NCBI RefSeq assembly: GCF_003353015.1
Contig: NZ_QREM01000007.1
Location: forward strand, 5,864 to 69,863
Direction of reading: 5' to 3'
DNA: 64,000 nt
Source: Xanthomonas arboricola
Lineage (GTDB): Bacteria; Pseudomonadota; Gammaproteobacteria; Xanthomonadales; Xanthomonadaceae
Part shown: positions 43,968 through 53,000 of the stretch, piece after piece
How positions within the stretch are numbered: position 1 is the stretch's first letter
Layout: each line of letters begins with the position of its first letter
The notes under the pieces: model-generated
Told to the model about the DNA's origin: nothing
Database searches by the model: none
Seen by the model: the letters and a program-made list of their open reading frames with translations, nothing else
Position numbers and translations under genes: made by a program

Positions 43968-44432
43968 GCGCTCTGGCGATGTGCTATCTCTTGGATCTGG
44001 AGTCATCGGGTTGGAGTCATTGAAGGGGAATCGTTTCAGGGTATCTTGGTGCTCGTGTCTACTTCGATCGCCCCATTGCGCAAACAAAGAGGACATCAGC
44101 TCTTCGTGCTTTGCGAACCAGATGCGGCGGCTGTCCTGCGACGTGTTGCGGTTGCGCACTTCATAGTCACGGGCAATCTCAGAAACAACGCTTGAGGTCA
44201 ACCAGTAAAGTATTTCGTCGATGTCGGAGGTTGTGCGACGCTGGAACTCCATGCCGCGCTCGACAACAACGTAATGATAGAGACCTTCTCGAAACTCCAC
44301 ATGGGCTGCCCCGTCAGGCTGTGGCACGGTGAAGAGGTTTCTGTTACTGCCGATTGATAAACAAATGGCTTTGAACCTGGCACGTAGCGCTGCTAACGGC
44401 TCGGAATCGTGCGGCGGCAGTAGAGAGATCAC
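43884..44432 (-). CDS. Imm63-like immunity protein
   Basis: A 182-residue cytoplasmic-type protein whose first ~150 residues fit the Imm63 pattern: EFREGLYHYVVVERGMEFQR, TSDIDEILYWLTSS and a late FAQWGDRSRHEHQDTL with RFPFND. Imm63 proteins neutralise polymorphic toxins. No matching toxin is next to it. The last 27 residues are shared with the signal peptide of the broken downstream gene, so the original stop was probably lost or lies before that point. Confidence 0.6.
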   Translation of the reverse strand: MISLLPPHDSEPLAALRARFKAICLSIGSNRNLFTVPQPDGAAHVEFREGLYHYVVVERGMEFQRRTTSDIDEILYWLTSSVVSEIARDYEVRNRNTSQDSRRIWFAKHEELMSSLFAQWGDRSRHEHQDTLKRFPFNDSNPMTPDPRDSTSPERMNWHRILRKCVLMTLLFAVALSAKPLT

Positions 44433-44702
44433 TTGGCGCTCTTCGTAGGGACCATAATCAAAAAAACAGGGTGGCTTGTGATGGCTCAGCGTACGTCACT
44501 AGATGGTTGCGGCACATACAATTTCTCGGCTCGGGCCAGCGGCGGGGGCAGTATCGTTCTTGTTACATGATTAGACCCGGCGAAACCTAGCTTAGTCATG
44601 AGTTGTGGTGCGGCTAGGCTGTTAAATAGAAGTCCTGGTTCTTGACTTCCCATACATCCCCCACCCGCCATCCTCGCCGCAGACTCAACTGGAGAACACA
44701 CG
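44433..44702. other. Intergenic region, nothing recognised
   Basis: About 270 bases between divergent genes. It contains the promoter region of the lipoprotein gene at 44703 but no identifiable operator. Confidence 0.3.
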
Positions 44703-45035
44703 ATGATGAAGTGGATGGGCACCGCGCTGGCCGCGGCACTGCTGGTGAGCGGTTGCGCCAAGGTGGAGGGCGAGAAGTTCGTCGGCCACTGGGTCAACGT
44801 GCAGACGCAGGAAGAGACGATGGACATCGAGCGCAATGGCGAGACCTTCATGGTCCGCAGCACCACGCCGAAGTTCTTCAGCCGCACCCCCAAGACCGAG
44901 AGCTACCCGGCGGTCTACAAGGACGGGGCGCTGCAGGTGACCAACGATGGCGAGACGGTGAACTTCGCCATCGACGCGACCAACGGCCACCTCAACACCG
45001 GCGGCGAGCAGTACCAGCGCGTGCCGGCCAAGTAA
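44703..45035 (+). CDS. Small lipoprotein of unknown function
   Basis: A 110-residue lipoprotein: MMKWMGTALAAALLVSGC (lipobox VSGC, Cys18). The mature domain of about 90 residues is beta-rich (GHWVNVQTQEETMDIERNGE, FAIDATNGHLNTGGEQY) and lacks cysteines. It is conserved in style with other Xanthomonas lipoproteins, but I do not know the family. A terminator-like hairpin follows. Confidence 0.82.
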   Translation: MMKWMGTALAAALLVSGCAKVEGEKFVGHWVNVQTQEETMDIERNGETFMVRSTTPKFFSRTPKTESYPAVYKDGALQVTNDGETVNFAIDATNGHLNTGGEQYQRVPAK

Positions 45036-45054
45036 GCCCGACGCTGCCGCCGGC

Positions 45055-45088
45055 GCCCGCGTGTGGACCTTGCCGGTCGCACGCGGGC
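45055..45088 (+). terminator. Terminator-like hairpin after the lipoprotein gene
   Basis: GCCCGCGTG and CACGCGGGC form a nine-base perfect stem 20 bases after the stop, followed by GTTTGCGTTTG. The T content is modest, so termination is probable but not certain. Confidence 0.55.
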
Positions 45089-45288
45089 GTTTGCGTTTGT
45101 GGCCCTGCCGGGCGCGCCGGGGGGCTGCTGGCGCTTGCTGCGTTGAGCAAACGCCGGGCCGGACGCACCGCCCGTCGCCCGGCCTTGCGCTGCCGCTGCC
45201 CTTCCACCCCGCGCAAGCCGTACAGTGCGCAGGCACGCCAGGGTCATGGCGCTGCCCGACCGATCAATCCAGCAACTACGAGGGTGTC

Positions 45289-45387
45289 ATGAGCAAGGGG
45301 ATGGACCAGAAGAAGAGCCAGAAGAAAGAGCCGACCAAGACGCTGAAGGAAAAGCGCGCGGCCAAGCAGGAAAAGAAGGGCAAGTAA
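45289..45387 (+). CDS. Small Lys-rich protein (32 residues)
   Basis: MSKGMDQKKSQKKEPTKTLK and on to KQEKKGK: 32 residues, about 40 percent lysine. GAGGG lies before the ATG and a strong terminator lies 26 bases after the stop, so it looks like a complete transcription unit. It is likely to bind nucleic acid or the ribosome given its charge, but this is inference only. Confidence 0.65.
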   Translation: MSKGMDQKKSQKKEPTKTLKEKRAAKQEKKGK

Positions 45388-45413
45388 GCCGCCCGGCCTG
45401 CCAGACGGCAGAC

Positions 45414-45447
45414 GAGGTCAGGCGCAGGCCTGGCCTCGCGTTTTTTT
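45414..45447 (+). terminator. Rho-independent terminator
   Basis: GAGGTCAGGC and GCCTGGCCTC pair as a ten-base stem (one G-U), then GCGTTTTTTT follows. It closes the small Lys-rich gene. Confidence 0.85.
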
Positions 45448-45613
45448 AGGCGTGGCGCGTGGCGCTGAGCGTTGGCCTGTGAACCCGGCCTGTCAGATTC
45501 TCTCAATCGCTACTGACATGGCCTGCGTAGCGCCCCAACGCGCTGTTGACCGAACAACGGGCCGGCCAGACCGGCTGTGCTAATGTGGGTTTGTGCGGAA
45601 TTCGGAGCGTGTC

Positions 45614-45868
45614 ATGAGCCGTTTGACCATCGACCTAAGCGATCAGCAGCACCAGAGCCTGAAGGCGCTGGCGGCTTTGCAAGGCAAGACCATCAAGCAA
45701 TACGCCCTTGAACGCCTGTTCCCTGGCGATATAAACGCTGATCAGGCATGGCATGAGTTGAAAAGCCTGCTTGGGGGACGTGTCGAGGAAGGCCTTGCCG
45801 GCAAGGTGTCTACCAAGAGCATCAGCACCATCCTGGATGAAGAATTGGCCGAGGGCCGTCGCGGCTGA
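45614..45868 (+). CDS. Antitoxin of a ParDE-type system
   Basis: An 84-residue protein. The N-terminal MSRLTIDLSDQQHQSLKALA, then IKQYALERLFPG, is a ribbon-helix-helix motif, and the tail (KSISTILDEELAEGRRG) ends by overlapping the toxin start by one base (TGATG). It should repress the operon and neutralise the ParE toxin. GGAG precedes the ATG. Confidence 0.82.
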   Translation: MSRLTIDLSDQQHQSLKALAALQGKTIKQYALERLFPGDINADQAWHELKSLLGGRVEEGLAGKVSTKSISTILDEELAEGRRG

Positions 45869-46173
45869 TGCACGGCTACGTCCTCACCGACGCAGCCGAA
45901 GCCGATCTGCGCGGGATCATCCGCTACACCTCGGCACGCTGGGGCCAGCCGCAGGCTCGCCGATACATCGCAGACCTGGAACAGGGCATTGCCCATCTCG
46001 CAGCAGGGGAATGCACTTTCAAGGATCTGAGTGCGCTGTACCCTGCGTTGCGCATGTCGCATTGCATGCACCATTACATCTTCTGCCTGCCGCGTGAGCA
46101 GGCTCCATCGCTGATCGTGGCGATCCTGCATGAGCGCATGGATCTGATGGTGCGTTTGGCCGGCAGGTTATAG
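45868..46173 (+). CDS. ParE-family toxin
   Basis: A 101-residue RelE/ParE-fold protein: YVLTDAAEADLRGIIRYTSA with GQPQARRYIADLEQGIAHLA near the start, MSHCMHHYIFCLPREQ in the middle and VAILHERMDLMVRLAGRL at the end, the order typical of ParE. ParE toxins inhibit DNA gyrase. Full length, and paired with the antitoxin immediately upstream. Confidence 0.88.
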   Translation: MHGYVLTDAAEADLRGIIRYTSARWGQPQARRYIADLEQGIAHLAAGECTFKDLSALYPALRMSHCMHHYIFCLPREQAPSLIVAILHERMDLMVRLAGRL

Positions 46174-46208
46174 CGCACGATCCACGTAGCGGTGGTGTGG
46201 CTCTCGAC

Positions 46209-46499
46209 TCAAGCCGCCAGCCGCTTGATCCGCGATGGCAGATCGCCCAGCGCGCGGTGCGCCTGTTCCAGCTCGTAATCGGCCTGCAGGCCCAGCCAGA
46301 ACCGCTCGGTCGTGCCCAGCGCTGCAGCCAGGCGCACGGCGGTGTCGGCGGTGATACCACGCTTGCCCAGCACGATCTCGTTGATGCGGCGCGGCGGTGC
46401 ATCGGTAGCCCGCGCCAGTGCGTTCTGGCTGATGCCCATCGGCTCGAGGAACTCCTCAAGCAGGATTTCGCCTGGGTGGATGTTGGGTAGGACTGTCAT
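46209..46499 (-). CDS. higA: HigA-type antitoxin, orphan
   Basis: A 96-residue Xre-type antitoxin: MTVLPNIHPGEILLEEFLEP, NALARATDAPPRRINEIVLG and TERFWLGLQADYELE are all typical HigA motifs. It would bind DNA and a HigB ribonuclease. The HigB gene expected just upstream is reduced to a 15-residue remnant, so the antitoxin is now unpaired, perhaps as a stand-alone repressor. Confidence 0.88.
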   Translation of the reverse strand: MTVLPNIHPGEILLEEFLEPMGISQNALARATDAPPRRINEIVLGKRGITADTAVRLAAALGTTERFWLGLQADYELEQAHRALGDLPSRIKRLAA

Positions 46500-46516
46500 G
46501 GACAGATGCCTCGTGC

Positions 46517-46564
46517 TCAGTGGTAATCGACAATTTCGACCTCGGCGACATCGCCCTCCATCAT
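46517..46564 (-). pseudogene. higB: HigB toxin remnant (C-terminal 15 residues)
   Basis: Reading leftward, MMEGDVAEVEIVDYH followed by TGA is the characteristic end of HigB toxins (D-x-x-VEI-x-DYH). It lies 18 bases upstream of higA in the right order and strand. The preceding body of the toxin is missing and replaced by another gene's 3' end at 46572, so a deletion removed most of higB. Confidence 0.7.
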
Positions 46565-46571
46565 CGCAGAC

Positions 46572-47084
46572 CTATCGAGGTGTGATCTCGATGCTGTTGG
46601 ATGTAGCAGTCTTCAGAGACGTCATATCGGCTGAGGTGCTTTTACTTTTTGATTCCGATTGCTCTCGATAACGCACAAACGGATAGACCGCCACCGAATA
46701 CGTGCGTCCAGGCATGATCTGGTAGCTCCGTGACAGATTGATCGTCCTGACGATTGACTGCCCGGGCTTCAAGACAAGAGGTTGCATGGAACCGCGGACG
46801 TTATGCACGTAGATGCCGCGATAGTCGACGGTGCTGCCATCCTCTTGCAGGACCTTGAACAGATTGGTCTGCAATCTCCCACCTTTATCCACGTCTGGAA
46901 CATACGAGGCAGGTAGCTCGATGGGCCGGTCACCTGTGTTGTTCATCGTGACTGAGACGGATGCTCCAGCTATCGCTACATACGCTGTCTGCATGTTCTG
47001 GAGATTGATGTCCAGCCTCCCAGCCGCAGTAGCGGCGAAGCAGGTAGTCAGCACAACCGTCCCGAGAATCCATACTGCTTTCAT
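46572..47084 (-). CDS. Secreted beta-rich protein of unknown function
   Basis: A 170-residue protein with signal peptide MKAVWILGTVVLTTCFAATA. The mature domain looks like an immunoglobulin-like beta sandwich (INLQNMQTAYVAIAGASVSV, NNTGDRPIELPASYV, VLKPGQSIVRTINLSRSYQI). That is the layout of the N-terminal domain found in front of some secreted metalloproteases and of intracellular proteinase-inhibitor-like domains. No protease domain follows. The ATG one codon upstream is also possible; a GGAGGAG ribosome site lies just before both. Its 3' end has replaced most of higB. Confidence 0.65.
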   Translation of the reverse strand: MKAVWILGTVVLTTCFAATAAGRLDINLQNMQTAYVAIAGASVSVTMNNTGDRPIELPASYVPDVDKGGRLQTNLFKVLQEDGSTVDYRGIYVHNVRGSMQPLVLKPGQSIVRTINLSRSYQIMPGRTYSVAVYPFVRYREQSESKSKSTSADMTSLKTATSNSIEITPR

Positions 47085-47416
47085 CATCTCCTCCCTAGCG
47101 CAAACACATCCTTGTCATGCGTTCTTACATCATCTCCGGACTTGGGAGCTATCAAACAACGAGCCCTGGACGGATGGAACCACCTTGGCAGGCGACTCCC
47201 GGGCAGACGGCAATGGCGACTCATCCTCGGCGCGATCTTTCAATTCAACGTGCACGCTTGCCGTAGGCGGCAGTTATCCGAAAATTTCGAATAACTGCCT
47301 CTGGAGGCAACTCGTTGTCGGCAAACACCCTGCTATCCAGGTATTCACGGTGATGGTGATGGGCGAACGTGCCGCTTTGCCGTAAGTGATCCTGCCATTG
47401 CGCCGGATCGCATCCA
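47085..47416. other. Intergenic region with a 31-base inverted repeat
   Basis: About 330 bases downstream of recD. It holds an inverted repeat at 47269-47299 and no recognisable gene. Confidence 0.45.
47269..47299. repeat. Nested inverted repeat
   Basis: GGCAGTTAT and ATAACTGCC form nine-base perfect outer arms; inside, CGAAA and TTTCG pair again, with only a few bases between. It lies about 120 bases beyond the end of recD. It could be a terminator without T-run or a site for a DNA-binding protein. Confidence 0.6.
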
Positions 47417-49849
47417 TCAGAACAACGACCCCTGCACGGGCATGACAGTGGATGGTTCTGCTGCTTGCGTAGCGGGTGCCGCCTGCTGCTGCGCACCCAA
47501 CCGCCATGCCAGGCCCGAGATGCGTGCGGCGTGCCGGGCGAGTGCGCTGCGGATGACCGCTTCGCTGCCGGCCAGGTGCAGGGCGCGGCGGGCGCGGGTG
47601 ATGCCGGTGTAGAGCAGTTCGCGGCTGAGCACGCGGGCGTCGCGGGTGGGCAGTTGCAGCCAGACGGTGTCGAACTCGCTGCCCTGGGCCTTGTGCACGG
47701 TCATGGCGAAGGCGCTTTCGTGCGCGGGCAGTGCGGCGGGGTGGAAGCCACGCACCTGGCCGTCGCCGTCGCCTTCGAACCAGGCGACCAACGGGCCCTG
47801 GGCACGGCTGTCGGTGCCTGGGGCGTGGCGGTTGGCGGCGGACTGGCCTGGCCCTGAAGGCGGGCCTTCGTCGCTGCGCCCCGAAAAGGGACTCGCATCG
47901 CTGCGCAGGCAGATGCCGACATCGCCATTGAACAGGCCGTGGCGGTAGCTGTTTTCGGTGATCAGCAGCAGGCGGCCCTGGAACCAGGGCGAGGCGCTGC
48001 CGAGGCGGCGGGCGCCGGAGCCGGTTTCGGCCAGCAGTTGTTCGATACGGGCGTTGAGGCCGCGTGCGCCCTGCGGGCCGGCGCGCACGGCGGTGAGCAG
48101 GCGCAGGCGCGCGGCATCGCGCAGGGCGGCGGCCGGGTCGTGCGCGTCGGCCAGCGCGCGCCAGTGCGCGAGCAGTGCGTCGCGGCCCAGGGTGAGCGGG
48201 TCTTCGCCGTCTTCGTGGAAGTGCACGCCGGCCAGCTCGCCGCTGCGCAGCAGCGCCAGGGCGGTGTCGGCGTCGCCGGCGCGCACGGCGTCGGCCAACG
48301 GGGCCAGTGCGAAGTCGTGCGCCTGGCGGTAGCCGCGCAGCAGGTGCACGCGGTGGCCGGCCAGGCCGCCGCTGTGGGTGGCGGCGAGCGTGGTGTCAGC
48401 GGGCGCGTTGCCGAGCAGCGGTTGCAGCGCCTGTGCATCCTGCGGCTGCAGGGTGTCGCCGGGGCCGGCGGCCTGGAGGATGGCGGCGAGCACGTCGCCG
48501 GCTTCCACCGAGGGCAGCTGGTCGGCATCGCCGAGCAGGATCAGCTGGGTGCCGTCGGCCACGGCTTCCACCAGCTTGCACATCAGCGGCAGGTCGACCA
48601 TGGAGGCTTCGTCGACCACGATCAGGTCGAACGGCAGCGGGTTGTCCGCGTTATGGCGAAAGTTCGGGGAATCGGGAATGACACCGAGCAGGCGGTGGAG
48701 GGTGCTGGCGCCGGTGGGGAGGAGGGAGTTCCAGGTGGACGGCTGGCCCTCACCCGCCCTTCGGGCACCCTCTCCCGCAGGCGGGAGAGGGGAAGCGACG
48801 GGGTTTGCCGGCTCTGTCGCTTGATGGGGAGGGGAAGCAGCGGGGTTTGCTGGCTCTGTCGCTTGATGGAGAGGGGAAACGGCGGGGTTTGCTGGCTCTG
48901 TCGCTTGATGGGGAGGGGAAGCGACAGGGTGCGGTGACGGCTTCGCTTGCCCGGGCGCGGCTGCAGCGGAGGTGGGTGCGAGCTGGATGCCGTCGGCGAT
49001 GGCGCGGGCGACCGCAAGGCGCAGGCTCTCGGCCATGCGCTCGGCGGCGCGGCCGGTGGGCGCGGCCAGGGCGATGCGCGGTGCCGGGGTGTTGGATGCG
49101 TGTGCCTGGGCGATGCGCAGCAGCAGCAGGCGGGCGATGGTGGTGGTCTTGCCGGTGCCGGGGCCGCCGGTGACCAGCAGCAGGGTGCGGCGCAGCGCCA
49201 GGGCGGCGGCCTGGGCCTGGCGGTCTGGGTGGTGGGATTGGGCCGGTGGGTTCGTAACGTCTTGGTGGTGGGATGGCTTGGGCGGGGCCTTACCTTCTTG
49301 GTCGACAGATGGCTCGGGCAGGCCCGTACCCTCACCCGCCCTTCGGGCACCCTCTCCCGGGGGGAGAGGGGATGCGGCGGTGGCGTTCGGGAATAGCTGT
49401 GCGAACAGCGGGGCCAGCGTGGCGGCGTCGAAGGGCGGCGGCGACTGGGCGGCGATGCGTTGCAGGCCCAGCGCCAGGCGGCGTTCGTACTCGCGGTAGC
49501 GGCGCAGGTAGAGCAGGCCGTGTTCGAGGACCAGTGGGCAGTCCGCGGCGGCGGGGTCTTGCGGAGCCGGTTGGTCGACCCAGCGCGAGGCGGCGAGCGC
49601 GCGTTGCCAGTCGGCCGGGTCTGGCAGGGTGGGCGTGGGGCCGTCGCGTTGGTCCAGCAGGATGCTGGCGCGCGCCGGGTCCAGCCCGGCATGGCCGCTG
49701 GTGACTGCCAGGGACGCGAGGGCGGCACCGGCCAGGACCAGGGCGTCAGTCTCCGGGGCCAGGCGTTGCAGGCTTTGGGCGAAGGCCAGGTCCAGCGTGC
49801 GCAGGGCTTCGGCCTTGATGAGCGCGCTGAAGAGGTTTGGGTGATTCAT
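47417..49849 (-). CDS. recD: RecBCD enzyme subunit RecD with repeat-derived insertions
   Basis: An 810-residue SF1B 5'-3' helicase subunit of exonuclease V. Walker A LVTGGPGTGKTTTIARLL (about residue 226), the DEASMVDLPLMCKL motif II, and the late FAMTVHKAQGSEFDTVWLQL and YTGITRARRALHLAG motifs are intact. Two stretches are foreign: residues about 158-213 and 293-376. They encode palindromic-repeat peptides (SPLPPGEGARRAGEG) and, in the second, a 14-residue tandem unit HQATEPANPAVSPL. RecD is usually about 600-700 residues, so the excess is explained by these insertions. It is the last of recC-recB-recD. Confidence 0.92.
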   Translation of the reverse strand: MNHPNLFSALIKAEALRTLDLAFAQSLQRLAPETDALVLAGAALASLAVTSGHAGLDPARASILLDQRDGPTPTLPDPADWQRALAASRWVDQPAPQDPAAADCPLVLEHGLLYLRRYREYERRLALGLQRIAAQSPPPFDAATLAPLFAQLFPNATAASPLPPGEGARRAGEGTGLPEPSVDQEGKAPPKPSHHQDVTNPPAQSHHPDRQAQAAALALRRTLLLVTGGPGTGKTTTIARLLLLRIAQAHASNTPAPRIALAAPTGRAAERMAESLRLAVARAIADGIQLAPTSAAAAPGQAKPSPHPVASPPHQATEPANPAVSPLHQATEPANPAASPPHQATEPANPVASPLPPAGEGARRAGEGQPSTWNSLLPTGASTLHRLLGVIPDSPNFRHNADNPLPFDLIVVDEASMVDLPLMCKLVEAVADGTQLILLGDADQLPSVEAGDVLAAILQAAGPGDTLQPQDAQALQPLLGNAPADTTLAATHSGGLAGHRVHLLRGYRQAHDFALAPLADAVRAGDADTALALLRSGELAGVHFHEDGEDPLTLGRDALLAHWRALADAHDPAAALRDAARLRLLTAVRAGPQGARGLNARIEQLLAETGSGARRLGSASPWFQGRLLLITENSYRHGLFNGDVGICLRSDASPFSGRSDEGPPSGPGQSAANRHAPGTDSRAQGPLVAWFEGDGDGQVRGFHPAALPAHESAFAMTVHKAQGSEFDTVWLQLPTRDARVLSRELLYTGITRARRALHLAGSEAVIRSALARHAARISGLAWRLGAQQQAAPATQAAEPSTVMPVQGSLF
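48748..48926. repeat. Palindromic repeat and 42-base tandem repeat inside recD
   Basis: A CCCTCTCCCG-family element (48748-48792) is followed by a 42-base unit, TCTGTCGCTTGATGGGGAGG and so on, repeated about 3.4 times (equivalent points at 48813, 48855, 48897). The period is a multiple of three, so the recD frame is kept and a 14-residue peptide is repeated. Confidence 0.85.
49326..49371. repeat. Second palindromic repeat inside recD
   Basis: GTACCCTCACCCGCCCTTCG then GGCACCCTCTCCCGGGGGGAGAGGGG. It is read in frame as part of recD (SPLPPGEGARRAGEG on the coding strand). Confidence 0.85.
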
Positions 49850-50071
49850 GCGGTGGAGGCCTGACGGGCGGACGGACCCTCGCCCCAACCCCCGCTTCGC
49901 GCCCCAGCCTGCGCCAGCGGCGCGGGCGCTTCAAGGCATGCGCGCCAGTGGCAGGCAACCAGTGCCTTATCGCCCCGGGAGGAGAGCGGCTTTGGTGCGT
50001 CGGCGCTGGCCGGGTGTGCACTCTCTCGGTGCGAGCGCGGCCTTGGTGCGTCGGCGGTGAGGAGCTGTGCG
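49850..50071. other. Spacer between recB and recD
   Basis: About 220 bases with a partial ACCCTCGCCCCAACCCC repeat element near 49877. No gene. A gap here is unusual for recBD, which commonly overlap, and probably reflects repeat insertion. Confidence 0.5.
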
Positions 50072-53000
50072 CTAGTGGGCATCGGGCGTGCCTGGGTTGC
50101 TGGATATCGGCTCCGGGGCGCTGCCGGCGAACAGGGCGTCCAGGGTGTCGACCAGGATCGGGTCGAAGCGCCAGGCGTGGACGCCGGGGGCCGGGGTACC
50201 GGGGTCGGTGGAAGCCGCCGCGTCCAGGCCGCGGCAGAACAGGTAGCGCACGCCGCCGAAGTCGCGGGCGTAGTCGTAGGCCTCGCCCAGGCGGAAGCGC
50301 AGCCAGCGGTGCAGGGCGACGGTGTAGATCAGCGCCTGCAACGCGTACTCGCTGTGCGCCATGGCGCGGGCCAGGGCGTCGGCGTCGTAGCTGGGCAGGC
50401 GGTTGGACTTGTAGTCGAGCACGTACCAGCGGCCGTCCACGGTGTAGGTGAGGTCGATCAGGCCGGTCATCAGGCCTTCCAGCCGCTGGCGCGCGCCGAA
50501 GGCCTGGCGCTCGCCGACCACGCCAAACCGGTGCAGCAGTGCCAGCAGCGCATCGACGCGGGTGGGCCGCATGGCGAAGTGGAATTCCATCTCGTTGCGG
50601 CGCTGCGGTCCGGGGACCGCGGCCAGGGAGGTGCCCTCGGGCAACACCACGGTGAGGGTGTGGCCGATCAGCGCGGTGAGCAGGCGCAGGCCGTCGTCGA
50701 GTTCGTCCTGGGCATAGCCGCCGCGTTGCAGGGCCTCGACGATGGGCGCGGCCTGGCCCTCGGGCGCGGGTTGGCCGGGCTGCCACGCCTGCCAGGCGGC
50801 AAAGTCGCAGCGCTCGAACACGTCGTGCATCACCACGCCGAAACGGTTGCCGGCAAAGCGCGGGTCGAACGGCTCGGCCTCGGTGGCAGCGGCGACTGCC
50901 ACCGCCTCGCTGCCGGCCGGCTCGTCGCTGCCGCCGCTGCCGACCACCGTGGCGCTGGCCATCGGGTCGCTGGCGGCGCCGGCATCGGCGTTGGCCAGCT
51001 GGGTGAAGCTGTAGACCCACCAGTCCGGGGCGATCTGCCGCTGCGGGGTGCGCGCGGGCGGCACCTGCGCTTCGATCGGCGGCGGCAGCCGCGGCAGGGT
51101 AGCCGGCGGCGTGGACGTGTCCACCACCACCGCGCCCTCGCCGGCCGCGCCCTGCAGCGCGTCGAGCGCGCGCAGCATGCCGGACAGGGCGGTGCGCTCG
51201 TGCTGGTGGAACGGGCCGCTGGCGATCCACAGCGCGTGCTCGGCGCGGGTCAGGCCGACGTAGAGCAGGCGTGCGTCTTCGGCGCGTTGTTCCTGCTTCC
51301 AGGCCGCTTCGGCGGCGCTCCAGCTTGGGTCTTCCTTGTCTGTCTTCCAGTGCAGCTGGCGGCCGAGCTCCGGCGCATGCACCACGCAATGGCGGCCGGC
51401 GCCCTTGTCGCTGCGGCCGATGCCGATGTACGGCAGGAACACCAGCGGATATTCCAGGCCCTTGCTCTTGTGCAGGGTGACGATCTGCACGCGGCGCGCG
51501 TCCGATTCCAGCCGCAGCTGCTGGGCTTCGTCGTTGTCGTCGGCATTGGCGATGCGGCGCGACAGCCAGTCGACCAGGCCGTGCGGGCCGAGCGCGCGGG
51601 CGTCGGCTTCCTGCAGCAGTTCGGCCAGTTGCAGGTAGTTGGTGAGGCGGCGTTCGCCGTCGGTCAGCGCGAGCAGGCGTTGCCCGTGCGCGGCGCCCAG
51701 CTCGCCGATCAAGGCCAGCGGGCCGCCGCGTTGCCAGCGCTCGCGCCAGTCCAGCGCCTGTTGCTGCCAGCGGCGGTGACGCTCGCCATCGTGGGCGAGC
51801 GCGGCGATGGCGGCGGCATCCGCGCCGATCAGCACGGTGGCCAGGGCAGCGCGCAGGCGGCTGTCGTCACCCGGGTCGAGCAAGGCCTGCAGCAGGGCCA
51901 GCAGTTCCAGCGCTTCGTCGGTGGCGAACAGGCTCTGTTTGCCGGCCGCCACCGCGGGGATGCCCACCGCGCCCAGCGCCTGTTGCATGCGCGTGGCCTC
52001 GCCGTGGCTGCGCACCAGCACGGCGATATCGCCGGCCTGCACCGGGCGGCCGATGACGGTGGCAGTGCCGTCGCGGCCACCGGCCAGCCAGCCGCGGATC
52101 GCCGCCACGCAGGCGGCGGTGGCCAGCTCGCGGGCGCGGTTGGCGCTCCAGGGTTTGGGCTTTCCTTTAATGGGCGGCGGCGGTTCCGGGGCCCGCCACA
52201 GCGTCAGCGCCGGGGCGGTGGCGCCATCGCGCTGCAGGTCGGCATCCACCCGCTTGGTGCCGGGCCGCACCGGGTGGAAGGCGATGCCATCGGTGAGGAA
52301 GGCGTCGGTGTAGCCGGCCTGCGCGTACAGCGCGTCGATGGCCGCCAGCACGCCGGGGCGCGAGCGGAAGTTGTGGCTCAGCGGCGGGGCGAGTTCGGCA
52401 GTGACTGCAGCAGCCAGATAGGTGCGCACGTCGCCGCCACGGAAGCCATAGATGGCCTGCTTGGGGTCGCCGATCAGGAACAGCGCCGGTTCCAGGCCGG
52501 CGGCGCGTGCGAGCGGGCCTTCGCCGAACACATTGGAGAAGATCGCCCACTGGCGGTCGTCGGTGTCCTGGAACTCGTCCACCAGCGCGATGGCGTATTG
52601 CGCGCGCAGCCGCGTGACCAGGGTGCCGGCCTGCGCGCCTTCCAGCGCGTGCGCCACGCCATCGACCAGGTCGTCGTAGGTCTGCACGCGGCGCTGGCGC
52701 TTGAGCAGGGCGAGCCGTGCGATGGCATCCTCGCGCAGCGCGTGCAGCAGGCGGATGCGGCGACGGGTGCGCCATGCTTCGACACGCGCCTGCGCGGTGA
52801 GATAGCCGTCGATCTCGTGGCTCAGCGACGAGGCCGGGGTGCGCTCGACGAACTTCTTGTTGGTGCCGGCCGCCAGTTCCGCAGCGGTCAGCTTGATCAG
52901 TTTGGGATGCGGCGCGGTGTTGACAGAGGGCGCGGCGGCGAAGCTGTCGAACCAATGCCACAGCGAGGCCAGCCACTCCGGTTTGTAGCTGACCTTGCTC

